Source: Pseudomonas rustica (GTDB lineage Bacteria > Pseudomonadota > Gammaproteobacteria > Pseudomonadales > Pseudomonadaceae). Taken from it: a stretch of DNA of 64,000 nucleotides. Shown here piece by piece: positions 18,225 through 28,084 of this stretch. The first letter of the stretch is position 1; each line of letters begins with the position of its first letter. The stretch is taken from positions 62,001-126,000 of the forward strand of contig NZ_JAGYHF010000006.1 of assembly GCF_018336155.1 (NCBI RefSeq). The letters run 5' to 3'. A program made the translations under genes and the position numbers. The notes below the pieces were generated by a model, which had not been told where the DNA came from, ran no database searches, and worked only from the letters and a program-made list of their open reading frames with translations.

Positions 18225-19550
18225 TCAACCCGCAGCGGTGTCCATGCGCACCGCGCCACGGCGGTTCTGGCCGAATGCAACGACGCAGTTTCGCCCTGCA
18301 CCTTTGGCGCTGTAGAGCGCTTCGTCGGCGGATTTCAGGACTTGCTCCGGCGTGCGTTGTTCCAGACGTTCGGCGACGCCGATGCTCACCGTCACCGACA
18401 CACTCGACGCGCCGGAACCGGCACGACGCTGACGACCTTGCTGATCATCCTGCGGACGGTTTTCCTGATTGCGCAGTTGAATGTTGTAGGACGCAATCGA
18501 TTCGCGGATCACTTCCAGGTGCGGCATGCACTCCTCAAGGGTTTTGCCTGCGAACACCAGGGCAAATTCCTCACCGCCATAGCGATACGCCCTACCGCCA
18601 CCGCTGATTTTCGACAGCTTGCTGGCAACCAGACGCAACACTTGGTCGCCGACATCGTGGCCGTGGGTGTCGTTGAATTTCTTGAAGTGGTCGACGTCGC
18701 TCATCGCCAGCACATAGTTGCGTCCGAGGCGCTGCATGCGTTCGTTGAGCGCGCGGCGTCCCGGCAAACCAGTCAACTCGTCGCGGAAGGCCATTTGATA
18801 AGCCTCGTGCGCAACGGCAGCGGCGATCATCAACATCACCTGGCTGCACATGATGTTCAGGGTGAACGGCAGGATGAAAGTTTTCGGCAGCATCCAGAAC
18901 ACACCGAGCAAACCGACCAATTGCGCCGCGTGCAACGGACGCGGGTTGCGCCAGTATTGCCAGGCCAGCAGCAGGAATGCCGAGATGAACACTGGATACG
19001 AGAGCTGGATCAGGCTCATCCATGCACCGTGCAGTGCCGGCCAGCGGATCTCCGACAGCCAGATCAGTAACGCCTGGGGATAACTTTGTTCCAGGCCCAA
19101 CGCCACGCTGCCGAATATCAGCAAAACAGCGAAGCGCGCGATCATGTCCTGAAACAGGTGCGTGCGCTCCTGCCACGCCGCGAACAGACCGAACAACAAC
19201 GGCAGCAGCAAGCAGACCAGATGAAACACAACGGCAGCGTCGTCGCGCACCTTGCCGTTGTCGCGGTAATAGTCGGTCTGGGTGTCGAGCAGAAAGTAGG
19301 CGATGTACACCGTGAGCATCAGAAACAGTTCGCGCTGGCGGCGGTAAACCGCGCAATAAGCCCCGCCCAGCAACAGCACCAATGTCGGCAACACGTTGAA
19401 CAGCGAAGTGAAGAATACGTTGAGGTCTTTGACGTACGCAGCCGCCAACCCCGCAAGTAACAACAGCAGTGAGGGTAGGAAATGACTGAAACGTACAGCG
19501 GAAGAACGCGGCAAGGGTAAAGCTCCGACCGTCTGGCAAAGTAATGGCAT
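18225..19550 (-). CDS. Membrane-anchored diguanylate cyclase (GGDEF)
   Basis: Probable c-di-GMP synthase of about 441 residues. The N-terminal 250 residues hold six or seven hydrophobic helices without a recognised sensory domain. The GGDEF domain follows, opening DELTGLPGRRALNER, with the active-site loop YRYGGEEF at about 325-329. The residues where an RxxD inhibitory site would be read SGGG, so feedback control is probably absent. A low-complexity insert rich in Gln and Arg (about 375-395) splits the end of the domain. The start is uncertain: the ATG at 19550 or the upstream start at 19580. It sits alone between fatty-acid oxidation genes. Confidence 0.85.
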   Translation of the reverse strand: MPLLCQTVGALPLPRSSAVRFSHFLPSLLLLLAGLAAAYVKDLNVFFTSLFNVLPTLVLLLGGAYCAVYRRQRELFLMLTVYIAYFLLDTQTDYYRDNGKVRDDAAVVFHLVCLLLPLLFGLFAAWQERTHLFQDMIARFAVLLIFGSVALGLEQSYPQALLIWLSEIRWPALHGAWMSLIQLSYPVFISAFLLLAWQYWRNPRPLHAAQLVGLLGVFWMLPKTFILPFTLNIMCSQVMLMIAAAVAHEAYQMAFRDELTGLPGRRALNERMQRLGRNYVLAMSDVDHFKKFNDTHGHDVGDQVLRLVASKLSKISGGGRAYRYGGEEFALVFAGKTLEECMPHLEVIRESIASYNIQLRNQENRPQDDQQGRQRRAGSGASSVSVTVSIGVAERLEQRTPEQVLKSADEALYSAKGAGRNCVVAFGQNRRGAVRMDTAAG

Positions 19551-19670
19551 TGTGCCTGCAATGCATGCAGTTAAGCACACACAATGTGATCCAGATCACA
19601 TGCAGTCTCTTTAACGGCAGAAGGCCTGGGATTCTGAGCGATTTACTCAGTTTTTTACCTTGATCGACGT

Positions 19671-19696
19671 GCTGGCCATCATTACTGATGGCCAGC
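19671..19696. terminator. Strong hairpin downstream of the cytochrome gene
   Basis: GCTGGCCATCA (19671-19681) and TGATGGCCAGC (19686-19696) pair over 11 bases with a TTAC loop, 15 bases past the stop of the cytochrome c peroxidase-like gene. No T run follows on the minus strand, so intrinsic termination would be weak; it may mainly stabilise the 3' end. Confidence 0.45.
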
Positions 19697-19710
19697 CCAG
19701 AAAATCGCCC

Positions 19711-21813
19711 TCAAAGATCGTTGTAGAACGGCAGCAACGGGCCCTCCGCCGGGCTGCGACCTTCGGCACCGTAAGGCTTGAGATTGAGCGCAGCATCCGC
19801 TGCCTGGCGAGTCGTGACCTTCGGACTGGCCGGACGTTGGGTTACCGCATTTTCATCACCGACATGGCCCTGCGGAATGACCAGCGATGGATGATCGAAC
19901 GGCGCCCGCTCCCAGGCCACGCGCGGATCGGTCAGGCCGACTTCCATGAATTTCACCAGCGCATCGATCTCATCCGGGGTCAGGTTGAGATTGGTCATGT
20001 CCGGATCGAGGTTCGAGGTGTTGTGCTGATTGGCCGACCGGTGCTCGAAACCGCTGGTGTTGTTGGCGTCCTCACCACGGCGGTCGCCACCACGGTTGTA
20101 GAACTCCATCACTTGCTTGAGCGTCGAGCGGCTGCCGTTGTGAAAGTACGGCCCGGTCAGCGCGATGTTGCGCAGGGTCGGGGTTTTGAAGGCGCCGTCG
20201 ACCGAATCGCGGAAGTTGACGTTAGGTTTGAGCGTGGCGTCGCAGGGGATCGCGGCGCTTAGCGGTGCTTCAAAGGTGCAGACATCGACGTCCAGCGGAT
20301 CGGCAACGCTGCCGCCCTGCAGCAACTTGTTGTACTGACGGCTGAACGACCATGGATTGCCCCACGCATCTGACCCGCCAAGCGCCAAGTCTTCGGAGGT
20401 CGGGCGCACGCCGGTGTTGTAGAAGCCGTTGTCGTAGAGCGTAGTGAGCTTGTCGGCCATGACCATGCGCTCGATGCGTTCACGCGGGTGCATCAGCAAA
20501 CGGCTGGCAGCGTTGGTCAGCTCCGGGCCCCCGTGGCAGTTCACACATTTGCCCTTGTTGAGGAACAGGTTCATGCCTTCGACTTGCTGCGCGTTCATTG
20601 CGGTTGAATCGCCCTGCAGGTAGGCATCGATCGGCGCTTGATCGGAGATCAGCGTGGATTCGTACAGCTGAATCGCCAGGCCGAAGAACAGCGGGAAATT
20701 AGCCTCCATCTGCGTGTACGGCGCACCGCCCACCAGCACGTTTTGCGTGGCGTTCCACAGGCGTGGCTGGAAGGCGTTCTTGATCAGTTCGCGGTAGGTC
20801 GGACGCCGCGCGCCGGAAACTGAAGCGAGTACTGAATCGTTGGAGGAAATTCGTTGCTGCTTGAGCATTAGCTGATCAAGCATGCGCCGCCCAATGTCGG
20901 CGAAGGTGCGACCGCCGCAGGACATCTCCACCCCGCTACCGGGCGGGCCCACCGCTTGTGAGGCGGCGGAGGCGTCGTTGAGCGCGAGTCGGACTTTGCT
21001 TGCTACGGTGCTGCGCTCGGCGGTCACGTAAATCCCGGCATCGGGATCGCGATTGCCGAACGGTGAAAAACCGTTGAACACGTTATTCGCCCGACCGTCC
21101 CAGAAGTTGCGCACGTTGAACGCCGCGTTGATCACCGACGGCGCGTTACGCCCGGTGCTGCGGCGCACATTGATGCCGCCAACTTGAAAGATGCCATCGG
21201 GCTGCTGAGTGCATTTGTCGAAACGTGGCTGATTGGGTTTGACGAAGTTGGCGTCGAATACACCTTGGGAGCCGACCACATCGTCAGTCGAATAAACGAT
21301 CGGCGAGTTGCGATCCAGTGGATTGCTTAGCACGTGAGTCGGAAAGTCGGTTTTCTTCAGCGTGTAGTTCGGCCCGCCCTTGCCGCCGGACAAGGTCGCG
21401 TAGGACGCTACGTCACCGGGGATGTCGGAGGCCACAAAGGGCTTGTTGAAAATCGAGGCGACGTTGGCATTGGTATGCGCCTGGCCGGGGTTGACCTGGT
21501 TGGTGATGCGGTGATCGACGCCGGCGTGGTAGTGGCAGGACGCGCACGCGGTGGCGCCATCGCTGCCGACCTCCATGTCCCAGAACAGCGCTTTACCGAG
21601 CAGAATCGCGGCGGAGCGGTTGAGCACGTAGTCGGTCATCAAGTCGACCTTGCGCCCGCCTTCTGTCCCCGACGGATCGGGCGGCAGCATGCCGCGCAGC
21701 GATTGCAGGCGCGGCACTTACGGTACCGGAGGATCCACTTCGGCGGGCGTTGCGGCCATTGCGCCGGAAGCTGCGAGTGCGAGGGGTAGCCAGACAAGTC
21801 GACTGATGTTCAT
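19711..21813 (-). pseudogene. Di-haem cytochrome c peroxidase-like protein, interrupted by an in-frame TAA
   Basis: Gene for an exported di-haem cytochrome of the CcpA/MauG family. Translation from the ATG at 21813 gives a clear signal peptide (MNISRLVWLPLALAASGAMA) and then ATPAEVDPPVP, where a TAA at 21720-21718 stops it. The same frame continues without a gap as a 668-residue open frame starting with a GTG codon and PRLQSLRGMLPPDPSG. Two CxxCH haem motifs are in that part (CASCH early, CVNCH in the middle). Without readthrough the mature part would lack its export signal and could not receive haem in the periplasm. It could be a nonsense mutation (a C to T change at a CAA codon would suffice) or a base-calling error. 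Confidence 0.75.
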
Positions 21814-21983
21814 GTGCTTCACCCTGACGGTTGTTGTCATGAAGTCGCCGGGCGAGAGGTGTCGTGGAACAGCAGAGGATTTCTCGTGAGCGCCGGTCAA
21901 TCAGCGCAGTGCAATTAATTGGCCATCCTTCCGTGAAACATTTTGAATCAATAAACGCTGGGGCCGCGCGATTTCAGCTCACC

Positions 21984-22018
21984 GTTTCCGCTGGGGAAAC
22001 GTCCCCAGAGTTGGGGAC
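21984..22018. promoter_or_regulatory. Two adjacent short palindromes upstream of the cytochrome gene
   Basis: GTTTCC (21984-21989) with GGAAAC (21995-22000), immediately followed by GTCCCCA (22001-22007) with TGGGGAC (22012-22018). Both are perfect and together form a 35-base dyad-rich site about 170-205 bases upstream of the cytochrome start. No known regulator consensus was matched. Confidence 0.4.
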
Positions 22019-22028
22019 AAATCCAGCG

Positions 22029-22066
22029 CAAAAAAAAACCGCTGCACCCGAAGGTACAGCGGTTTT
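22029..22066 (-). terminator. Intrinsic terminator of acyl-CoA dehydrogenase paralogue 3
   Basis: Eleven-base-pair stem (22038-22048 with 22053-22063, one wobble pair) capped, on the minus strand, by a UUCG tetraloop and followed by a run of T. It begins 24 bases past the stop codon of the dehydrogenase. Confidence 0.92.
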
Positions 22067-22086
22067 TCAAGAGACTGCGTTAAGGC

Positions 22087-23892
22087 TTAGTAGCCCAGCG
22101 CGAAGTCTTCTTCTTTCATGTCCATCAGGTTGTTGGCGCCCGACAGCATGGTGGCCACGTGGGTACGGGTACGCGGCAGGATGCGCTGGAAGTAGAAGCG
22201 CGCGGTTTGCAGCTTGGCGGTGTAGAACGCTGCGTCGCCAGTGCCCTCTGCCAGCTTCGCAGCTGCCAGACGTGCCATGTCGGCCCAGAAGTAAGCCAGG
22301 CAGGCATAACCGGAGTACATCAGGTAGTCCACGGAGGCCGCACCTACTTCTTCGCGATCTTTCATGGCAGCCATGCCGACCTTCATGGTCAGCTCGCCCC
22401 ATTCCTTGTTGATTGCCGCCAGCGGTGCAACGAATTCTGCAACGGCTTCGTTGCCTTCGTTGGTCTGGCAGAACTTGTGGACGATCTTGGTGAAGCCTTT
22501 CAAAGCCTCGCCTTGAGTCATCAGCACTTTACGGCCGAGCAGGTCGAGAGCCTGGATACCGGTGGTGCCTTCGTACAGCATCGAAATGCGGCTGTCGCGA
22601 ACGTTCTGCTCCATGCCCCACTCGGCGATGAAACCGTGGCCGCCGTAGATCTGTACGCCGTGGTTAGCGGATTCGAAACCGACTTCGGTCATGAACGCCT
22701 TGGCGATCGGGGTCATGAAGGCCAGCAGTGCGTCGGCTTTCTTCTTCTCTTCTTCATCGACGCCGTATTTGACGATGTCGACCTGTTTGGCGGTGAAGTA
22801 CACCATCGCACGGTTGCCTTCGGCGAACGCCTTCATGGTCAACAGCATGCGGCGTACGTCTGGGTGAACGATGATCGGGTCGGCAGCTTTTTCCGGCGCT
22901 TTCGGGCCAGTCAGCGAGCGCATTTGCAGACGATCGCGAGCGTATTTCAGGCCGCCCTGGAAACCGATTTCGGCGTGGGCCAGACCTTGCAGCGCGGTAC
23001 CCAGACGTGCGGTGTTCATAAAGGTGAACATGCAGTTCAGGCCTTTGTTCGCCGGGCCGATCAGGTAACCGGTGGCGCCGTCGAAGTTCATCACGCAAGT
23101 GGCGTTGCCGTGGATGCCCATCTTGTGTTCCAGCGAACCGCAGGTCACTGCGTTGCGCTCACCGACGGTGCCATCAGCGTTCGGCATGAACTTTGGAACG
23201 ATGAACAGCGAGATGCCTTTGGTGCCAGCCGGTGCGTCCGGCAGGCGGGCCAGCACGATGTGGACGATGTTGTCGGCCATGTCGTGTTCACCGGCCGAGA
23301 TGAAGATCTTGGTGCCGGAAACCTTGTAGGAACCGTCGGCCTGAGGTTCGGCCTTGGTGCGCAGCATGCCCAGGTCGGTGCCGCAGTGCGGTTCGGTCAG
23401 GCACATGGTGCCGGTCCATTCGCCGGAAACCAGTTTGGTCAGATAGGCTTCTTGCTGCTCTGGCGTGCCGTGCTCGGAGATGGTGTTCATCGCGCCGTGC
23501 GACAGGCCTGGGTACATGCCCCACGACCAGTTGGCTTCGCCCACCATTTCGCTCACGGCCAGACCCAGCGACTCCGGCAGGCCTTGGCCGCCGTGCTCAA
23601 CGTCGTGAGCGAGGCTTGGCCAGCCGCCTTCAACGAATTGCTTGTAAGCCTCTTTGAAGCCAGTCGGGGTTTTCACGCCGGACTCGCTCCAGGTGCAACC
23701 TTCGAGGTCGCCCACGCGGTTCAGCGGTGCCAGTACCTGCTCACAAAACTTGGCGCCTTCTTCGAGAATGGCGTCAACCATGTCCGGAGTCGCGTCTGCG
23801 CAAGCCGGAAGGCTCTGATAGTGCGCTTCGTAGCCGAGCAGCTCGTCACGAACGAAGCGAATATCACGCAAGGGGGCCTTGTAGTCAGGCAT
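22087..23892 (-). CDS. Acyl-CoA dehydrogenase, about 600-residue FadE type (paralogue 3)
   Basis: Third large acyl-CoA dehydrogenase, 601 residues. Motifs are [15 protein letters not shown] at 164-178, [12 protein letters not shown] at 197-208 and [16 protein letters not shown] with the expected catalytic Glu441. It opens [13 protein letters not shown] like its paralogues. A 14-base PsrA-type box (CAAAC AGTT GTTTG) lies 62 bases upstream of the ATG, suggesting induction by long-chain acyl ligands. In P. aeruginosa the PsrA-controlled dehydrogenase gene PA0506 encodes a protein of this size, so this is the likely orthologue. A strong intrinsic terminator follows, so it is monocistronic. Confidence 0.93.
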   Translation of the reverse strand: MPDYKAPLRDIRFVRDELLGYEAHYQSLPACADATPDMVDAILEEGAKFCEQVLAPLNRVGDLEGCTWSESGVKTPTGFKEAYKQFVEGGWPSLAHDVEHGGQGLPESLGLAVSEMVGEANWSWGMYPGLSHGAMNTISEHGTPEQQEAYLTKLVSGEWTGTMCLTEPHCGTDLGMLRTKAEPQADGSYKVSGTKIFISAGEHDMADNIVHIVLARLPDAPAGTKGISLFIVPKFMPNADGTVGERNAVTCGSLEHKMGIHGNATCVMNFDGATGYLIGPANKGLNCMFTFMNTARLGTALQGLAHAEIGFQGGLKYARDRLQMRSLTGPKAPEKAADPIIVHPDVRRMLLTMKAFAEGNRAMVYFTAKQVDIVKYGVDEEEKKKADALLAFMTPIAKAFMTEVGFESANHGVQIYGGHGFIAEWGMEQNVRDSRISMLYEGTTGIQALDLLGRKVLMTQGEALKGFTKIVHKFCQTNEGNEAVAEFVAPLAAINKEWGELTMKVGMAAMKDREEVGAASVDYLMYSGYACLAYFWADMARLAAAKLAEGTGDAAFYTAKLQTARFYFQRILPRTRTHVATMLSGANNLMDMKEEDFALGY

Positions 23893-23953
23893 AGCGATAA
23901 ACCTCTGCTGATGTAACCGGGAATGAACGACCGTGTTGATTTGTTGTGACGGT

Positions 23954-23967
23954 CAAACAGTTGTTTG
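23954..23967 (-). promoter_or_regulatory. PsrA-type operator upstream of the acyl-CoA dehydrogenase
   Basis: CAAAC-AGTT-GTTTG fits the published PsrA consensus G/CAAAC(N2-4)GTTTG/C exactly. It is 62 bases upstream of the start codon at 23892, where repressor binding would cover a promoter. PsrA is a TetR-family repressor released by long-chain fatty acids. Binding is inferred from the match alone. Confidence 0.7.
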
Positions 23968-24118
23968 AAACATACGTTTACGCCGAAATCTTGTCAAGCG
24001 TCGATCTTTTGCCGTTCGTCATCGCAGCTTTCAAACGCCGGACACAGCAAACCGCCATGGACTCGAACGAGCCACGAGCGCTGAAAAAAGATTAGTTGAG
24101 GGAGAAGGACTTACAACG

Positions 24119-24147
24119 AAAAACGCCGCGACAAGGCGCGGCGTTCA
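24119..24147 (-). terminator. Intrinsic terminator of the rod-like protein gene
   Basis: AACGCCGCG (24122-24130) pairs with CGCGGCGTT (24137-24145) around a six-base loop. On the minus strand TTT follows the stem. It lies about 20 bases past the stop of the 98-residue gene. Confidence 0.8.
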
Positions 24148-24167
24148 GCAGGCAGATGAAGAAGCAA

Positions 24168-24464
24168 TCAGGCAAACGTATCGATGATCGTACCCAACAC
24201 TTCGTCGGATGCCTTGACGACCTTCGCGCCCAGATCCACTTGGAATTTGCCCTGCGCCATCTGCACCATGTCGCTGCCCGGATCCATTTGCTGGCTGCGA
24301 TCAACGCCACGCAGACGATCAACCTGAGCTTCCGAGGACTGGCTGGTGACCGAACGTTCGATGGTGGTGTTGGCGATCTGGCTGGCAGCCTGATCCACAC
24401 GGTTCTGCCCGCTCTGAATCGAGCTTAGCCCCGCATAAAAAGCTGTGTTACCGGAGATTTCCAT
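24168..24464 (-). CDS. Small flagellar rod/hook-like protein of unknown function
   Basis: Ninety-eight-residue protein without signal peptide or membrane helix. The N-terminus (MEISGNTAFYAGLSSIQSGQ, then AASQIANTTIE) resembles the first helix of flagellar rod and hook proteins, which read like GLxAxQxRLDxxSxNIANxxT. The C-terminus (DMVQMAQGKFQVDLGAKVVK, then ASDEVLGTII) resembles their last helix (LVxMIxAQRxYxANxKVIxTxDxML). The large middle domain of true rod proteins is missing, leaving only the two coiled-coil ends. The ATG at 24464 follows AAGGA; a start four codons upstream lacks spacing. It is monocistronic next to bioD. Function unknown; the resemblance is read by eye. Confidence 0.7.
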   Translation of the reverse strand: MEISGNTAFYAGLSSIQSGQNRVDQAASQIANTTIERSVTSQSSEAQVDRLRGVDRSQQMDPGSDMVQMAQGKFQVDLGAKVVKASDEVLGTIIDTFA

Positions 24465-24572
24465 AACGGTTCTCATCCTTGGGAAGGATCAATAGCCGTC
24501 ATTGAAGCAGACGCGCCAGAAAAACACCCGTCAAAAACACTAATGGCACAGTGCCTGCTCATAGTGAAAAAC

Positions 24573-25253
24573 TTAGTCGAGCAAATCCAGTTGCAGATGA
24601 TCGGCCACCGCCTCTGCGCTCAACGCCTTGAGTTTCGGCACCCGGCCCAAACACGGCGCCGGGATCCGCTCAGCCAATGTCGCCAGATTCTCCTCCAGCC
24701 GCGACGTCTTCGGATCGATGATATTCGCCACCCACCCCGCCAGTTGCAGACCATCCCGGGCAATCGCCTCAGCCGTCAGTAGCGCATGACTGATGCAGCC
24801 CAAGCGCACGCCGACCACCAGAATCACCGGCAGCTTCAGCGCAATGGCGAGATCCGACAAATTATCCTGATCGGCCAACGGCACGCGCCAGCCACCTGCA
24901 CCTTCGATCAGAGTGAAATCAGCATTCATCGCCAGAATCTCGCGCATCGGCGCCAGCAGCGATTGCACGGTCAACGCCACACCCGCTTCACGCGCCGCCA
25001 GATGCGGAGCGATCGCCGGCTCGAACGCCACCGGATTGACCTGTTGATAAGTCAGCGGCACGGAACACTCGGCCAACAGCGCCAGCGCATCCGAGTTGCG
25101 CAACCCCTTGGGCGTGACTTCGCAGCCAGAAGCCACCGGTTTGCCCGCCGCCGTGCTCAGCCCGGCCGAGCGCGCCGCGTGCAGCAACCCGGCGGCCACC
25201 GTGGTCTTGCCGACATCGGTATCGGTTCCGGTGATGAAATAGGCTGCGCTCAT
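24573..25253 (-). CDS. bioD: Dethiobiotin synthetase BioD
   Basis: ATP-dependent carboxylase that closes the ureido ring of dethiobiotin from diaminopelargonate and CO2. It has 226 residues; the P-loop [11 protein letters not shown] lies at residues 8-18, a GKPVASG segment with the substrate Lys near residue 37, and [10 protein letters not shown] at about 115. It is last of five co-oriented genes, bioB-F-H-C-D, and its start overlaps the bioC stop by 4 bases (ATGA). bioA is absent from this cluster, as is usual in pseudomonads. Confidence 0.95.
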   Translation of the reverse strand: MSAAYFITGTDTDVGKTTVAAGLLHAARSAGLSTAAGKPVASGCEVTPKGLRNSDALALLAECSVPLTYQQVNPVAFEPAIAPHLAAREAGVALTVQSLLAPMREILAMNADFTLIEGAGGWRVPLADQDNLSDLAIALKLPVILVVGVRLGCISHALLTAEAIARDGLQLAGWVANIIDPKTSRLEENLATLAERIPAPCLGRVPKLKALSAEAVADHLQLDLLD

Positions 25254-26059
25254 ACGGGTTTCTCCAACACGGCGTAGACCACCTGATAAGTCGCCGGCAA
25301 TCCCGACGCCTCACGGAACTGCTCATAAGCGTCGACCAGCCCAAGAATCCGCGCGCGCCCGGTCAAACCGCCCGGTCGCCCCGGATTCAGATTGTGTGCA
25401 CCCAACGCCTTCAATTCATGGATCAGGCTGCGCACATCCGGGTAATGCAGCACATGCGCCTGATTTTGCAGACTCAGCGTGCGCAAGCCACTCGCTGCAG
25501 ACAATTGTTCATAACGGGCAAACTCGCGGAAGCGGTTGACGTGCACCATCCCGTCGACCTGCCGCCAGCTGTCGCGCAACTCAAACAACGTCCCTACACA
25601 AAGACTAGCAAACGCAAAAATTCCGCCCGGTTTCAGCACGCGAAAGGCTTCGCTGAGCACCGCCTCGAAATCCGCACACCACTGCACCGCGAGGCTGGAG
25701 AAGATCAGATCACAGGTCGAATCCTGCAACGGCAACCGCTCCGCATCACCCGCGATGAAATGCTCGGCACCGCCCAATGGCCGCGCGTGATCGAGCATGC
25801 CCTCGGCAATGTCCAGCGCCAGCCCGTGACCCTCGGCAAACCGCGAAGCCAGCGCGCGGGTGAAATAACCGGTGCCGCAACCCAGATCCAGCCAGCGCGC
25901 CGGGACAAAATCCGTTGGCAAACGCTGAATCAACTGTGTACCGACATCACGTTGCAACTCGGCGACACTGTCGTAACTGGCCGCTGCACGAGAAAAAGAG
26001 GCTGCGACCTGACGCTTGTCAGGCAAGCCGCCAGGCAGCACAAGAGACAAATCAGTCAT
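25250..26059 (-). CDS. bioC: Malonyl-ACP O-methyltransferase BioC
   Basis: SAM-dependent methyltransferase that methylates malonyl-ACP so that fatty-acid enzymes can build the pimeloyl chain. It has 269 residues from the ATG at 26059; motif I reads [15 protein letters not shown], and the BioC-typical opening [17 protein letters not shown] is clear. A start four codons upstream (26071) is equally possible; both overlap or abut the end of bioH. It overlaps bioD by 4 bases, so coupling is likely. Confidence 0.93.
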   Translation of the reverse strand: MTDLSLVLPGGLPDKRQVAASFSRAAASYDSVAELQRDVGTQLIQRLPTDFVPARWLDLGCGTGYFTRALASRFAEGHGLALDIAEGMLDHARPLGGAEHFIAGDAERLPLQDSTCDLIFSSLAVQWCADFEAVLSEAFRVLKPGGIFAFASLCVGTLFELRDSWRQVDGMVHVNRFREFARYEQLSAASGLRTLSLQNQAHVLHYPDVRSLIHELKALGAHNLNPGRPGGLTGRARILGLVDAYEQFREASGLPATYQVVYAVLEKPV

Positions 26060-26783
26060 CACCGCACTCATGTAAAAAAGCCTGGATCGCGCCCGCCAGT
26101 CCGTGGGGGTCTTCCAGAAGAAACGCATGACTGGCCTGTTCGATCAGACCAATTTCAATATCCGGCAACAAAGTGAACAATTCTCCCGCTGCTTCCGCCG
26201 GCACCAGCGCGTCCTGCCCGCCAAACAGATGCAACTGCGGGCCGCGAAACGCCTGCAGCGCATCGCGGGTGTCGATCTGTGCGAGCAATTCCAGCCCGGC
26301 CATCAATGCTGACGGCGCGGTATTCGGCGCGCCGCCGAGCAGCAATCGCGACAAGCCGCGCGGGTCTTGCGCGCCCTGAGCACACAGCAGCGAAAACCGT
26401 TTAAGAGTGGTGCGCGAGTCGGCCTGGCAACCGGCGAGAAACGCGTCGAAGGTCTCGCCCGCCATCGCACTCGGCCACTGCTCATGGGCAACAAAACAAG
26501 GATTGCTCGCTAATGTCAGTAACCCGCAGCAATGCTCACCACGCCGCGCCGCCAACTCGGATGCGAGCATGCCGCCCAGCGACCAGCCGCCGAGCCATAC
26601 ATCTTGAGGAATGCTTTCATCGAGTTCGTCGAGCCAGTCTTGCAGGTCACTGGAATCCAGTTCCGGCAGCGGCTCGATATCAACTTTCAGATGTTCATCG
26701 AGGCCTTGCAACGCCGCGGCCAGAGGCTCCATCGGCGACACACCGAGGCCCCAGCCGGGCAGCAGAATCAGGCGATCACGCAT
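26052..26783 (-). CDS. bioH: Pimeloyl-ACP methyl ester carboxylesterase BioH
   Basis: Alpha/beta-hydrolase that removes the methyl group from pimeloyl-ACP methyl ester and so ends chain growth. From the ATG at 26783 (GGAG 8 bases upstream) the protein is 243 residues. The nucleophile is Ser68 in GGWSLGGM, with Asp191 (GGQDALVP) and His219 ([11 protein letters not shown]) completing the triad. The start overlaps bioF by 8 bases and the end overlaps bioC by 8 bases if bioC starts at 26059. It is somewhat divergent from E. coli BioH, but position settles the call. Confidence 0.93.
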   Translation of the reverse strand: MRDRLILLPGWGLGVSPMEPLAAALQGLDEHLKVDIEPLPELDSSDLQDWLDELDESIPQDVWLGGWSLGGMLASELAARRGEHCCGLLTLASNPCFVAHEQWPSAMAGETFDAFLAGCQADSRTTLKRFSLLCAQGAQDPRGLSRLLLGGAPNTAPSALMAGLELLAQIDTRDALQAFRGPQLHLFGGQDALVPAEAAGELFTLLPDIEIGLIEQASHAFLLEDPHGLAGAIQAFLHECGDD

Positions 26784-27954
26784 GGCTTGGCTCCAGCGAG
26801 AGTTGGGCAAAGCAATCGGCCAGTCCTTCTAACAATAGCTGCACCTGCGCCTCGCTGTGCGCAGCGGTCAGGGTCACGCGCAAACGCGCACTGCCGGCAG
26901 GCACGGTGGGCGGACGAATCGCAGTAACCATCAGCCCGCGCTCGCGCAACATCTGCGACAAGCGCAGCGCACGCCCGGCGTCGCCAATCATGATCGGCTG
27001 GATCGGCGTGAAGCTGTCCATCAACTCCAGGCCGATCTGCTCGGCGCCACGGCGGAACTGGCGGATCAGCGTCTGCAAATGCTCGCGGCGCCAGTGTTCA
27101 GTGCGCAGCAGTTCCAGACTTTTCAGCGTTGCACACGCCAGCGCCGGTGGCTGGCTGGTGGTGTAGATATATGGGCGAGCGAACTGGATCAGGCTTTCGA
27201 TCAGTTCTTCACTGCCGGCGACGAAAGCGCCAGCCGTGCCGAAGGCTTTGCCGAGGGTGCCGACCAACACCGGCACATCCTCCTGGCTCAAACCGAAGTG
27301 TTCGACGATGCCGCCGCCATTCGCGCCGAGCGGCCCGAAGCCGTGCGCGTCATCGACCATCAGCCACGCGCCTTTGGCCTTGGTTTCGCGGGCGAGAGCC
27401 GGCAAATCGGCCAAATCGCCGTCCATGCTGAACACACCGTCGGTGACCACCAGCGTATTGCCGGTGGCTTTCTCCAGGCGCTTGGCCAGACTCTCGGCGT
27501 CATTGTGCAGATAGCGATTGAAACGCGCGCCGGACAACAACCCGGCATCCAGCAACGAGGCGTGATTGAGGCGGTCTTCCAGCACCGTATCGCCCTGCCC
27601 GACCAGCGCCGTGACCGCGCCGAGATTGGCCATGTAACCGGTGGTGAACAGCAGCGCACGCGGGCGACCGGTGAGGTCGGCCAAGGCTTCTTCGAGGGCG
27701 TGGTGCGGGCCGCTGTGGCCGATCACCAAATGCGAGGCACCGCCACCAACGCCCCAGCGTTCAGCGCCAGCGCGCCAGGCTTCGATGACTTGCGGGTGGT
27801 TGGCCAGACCGAGGTAATCGTTGTTGCAGAAGGCCAGCAACGGTTGGCCATCGACCACCACTTCCGGCCCCTGCGGGGATTCAAGCAGCGGGCGCTGGCG
27901 ATAGAGATTTTCGGCACGACGGGCAGCAAGGCGTGCGGCGAGATCGAAAGACAT
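26776..27954 (-). CDS. bioF: 8-amino-7-oxononanoate synthase BioF
   Basis: PLP enzyme that condenses pimeloyl-ACP (or -CoA) with L-alanine. It has 392 residues; the Schiff-base lysine is Lys236 in [14 protein letters not shown], the cofactor Asp-His pair lies in VDDAHGFG at 200-207, and the glycine-rich [10 protein letters not shown] is at 68-77. It is second in the bio operon, separated from bioB by a long REP palindrome that could alter mRNA stability between them. Confidence 0.96.
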   Translation of the reverse strand: MSFDLAARLAARRAENLYRQRPLLESPQGPEVVVDGQPLLAFCNNDYLGLANHPQVIEAWRAGAERWGVGGGASHLVIGHSGPHHALEEALADLTGRPRALLFTTGYMANLGAVTALVGQGDTVLEDRLNHASLLDAGLLSGARFNRYLHNDAESLAKRLEKATGNTLVVTDGVFSMDGDLADLPALARETKAKGAWLMVDDAHGFGPLGANGGGIVEHFGLSQEDVPVLVGTLGKAFGTAGAFVAGSEELIESLIQFARPYIYTTSQPPALACATLKSLELLRTEHWRREHLQTLIRQFRRGAEQIGLELMDSFTPIQPIMIGDAGRALRLSQMLRERGLMVTAIRPPTVPAGSARLRVTLTAAHSEAQVQLLLEGLADCFAQLSLEPSHA

Positions 27955-27981
27955 GCAGGCCTCACATCTGAAAAATGACTG

Positions 27982-28067
27982 TGTAGGAGCTGCCGCAGGC
28001 TGCGATCTTTTGATGTTGTTTTTTAAAAGACAAGATCAAAAGATCGCAGCCTTCGGCAGCTCCTACA
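27982..28067. repeat. Long REP palindrome (class 4) inside the bio operon
   Basis: TGTAGGAGCTGCCG at 27982 and its inverse ending at 28067 form arms of about 30 bases (a few mismatches), each running into GCTGCGATCTTTT. The element lies in the bioB-bioF intergenic region. The arms match the class 4 copy at 16267-16329. Transcribed, it would form a strong stem-loop between the two messages. Confidence 0.9.
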
Positions 28068-28084
28068 TGGAATCCGTGGGGCGA

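Noticed and set aside
19634..19657. CTGAG-N7-CTCAG followed by TTTTTT as a plus-strand terminator
   Set aside because: No plus-strand gene lies upstream to be terminated, and a five-base stem is weak.
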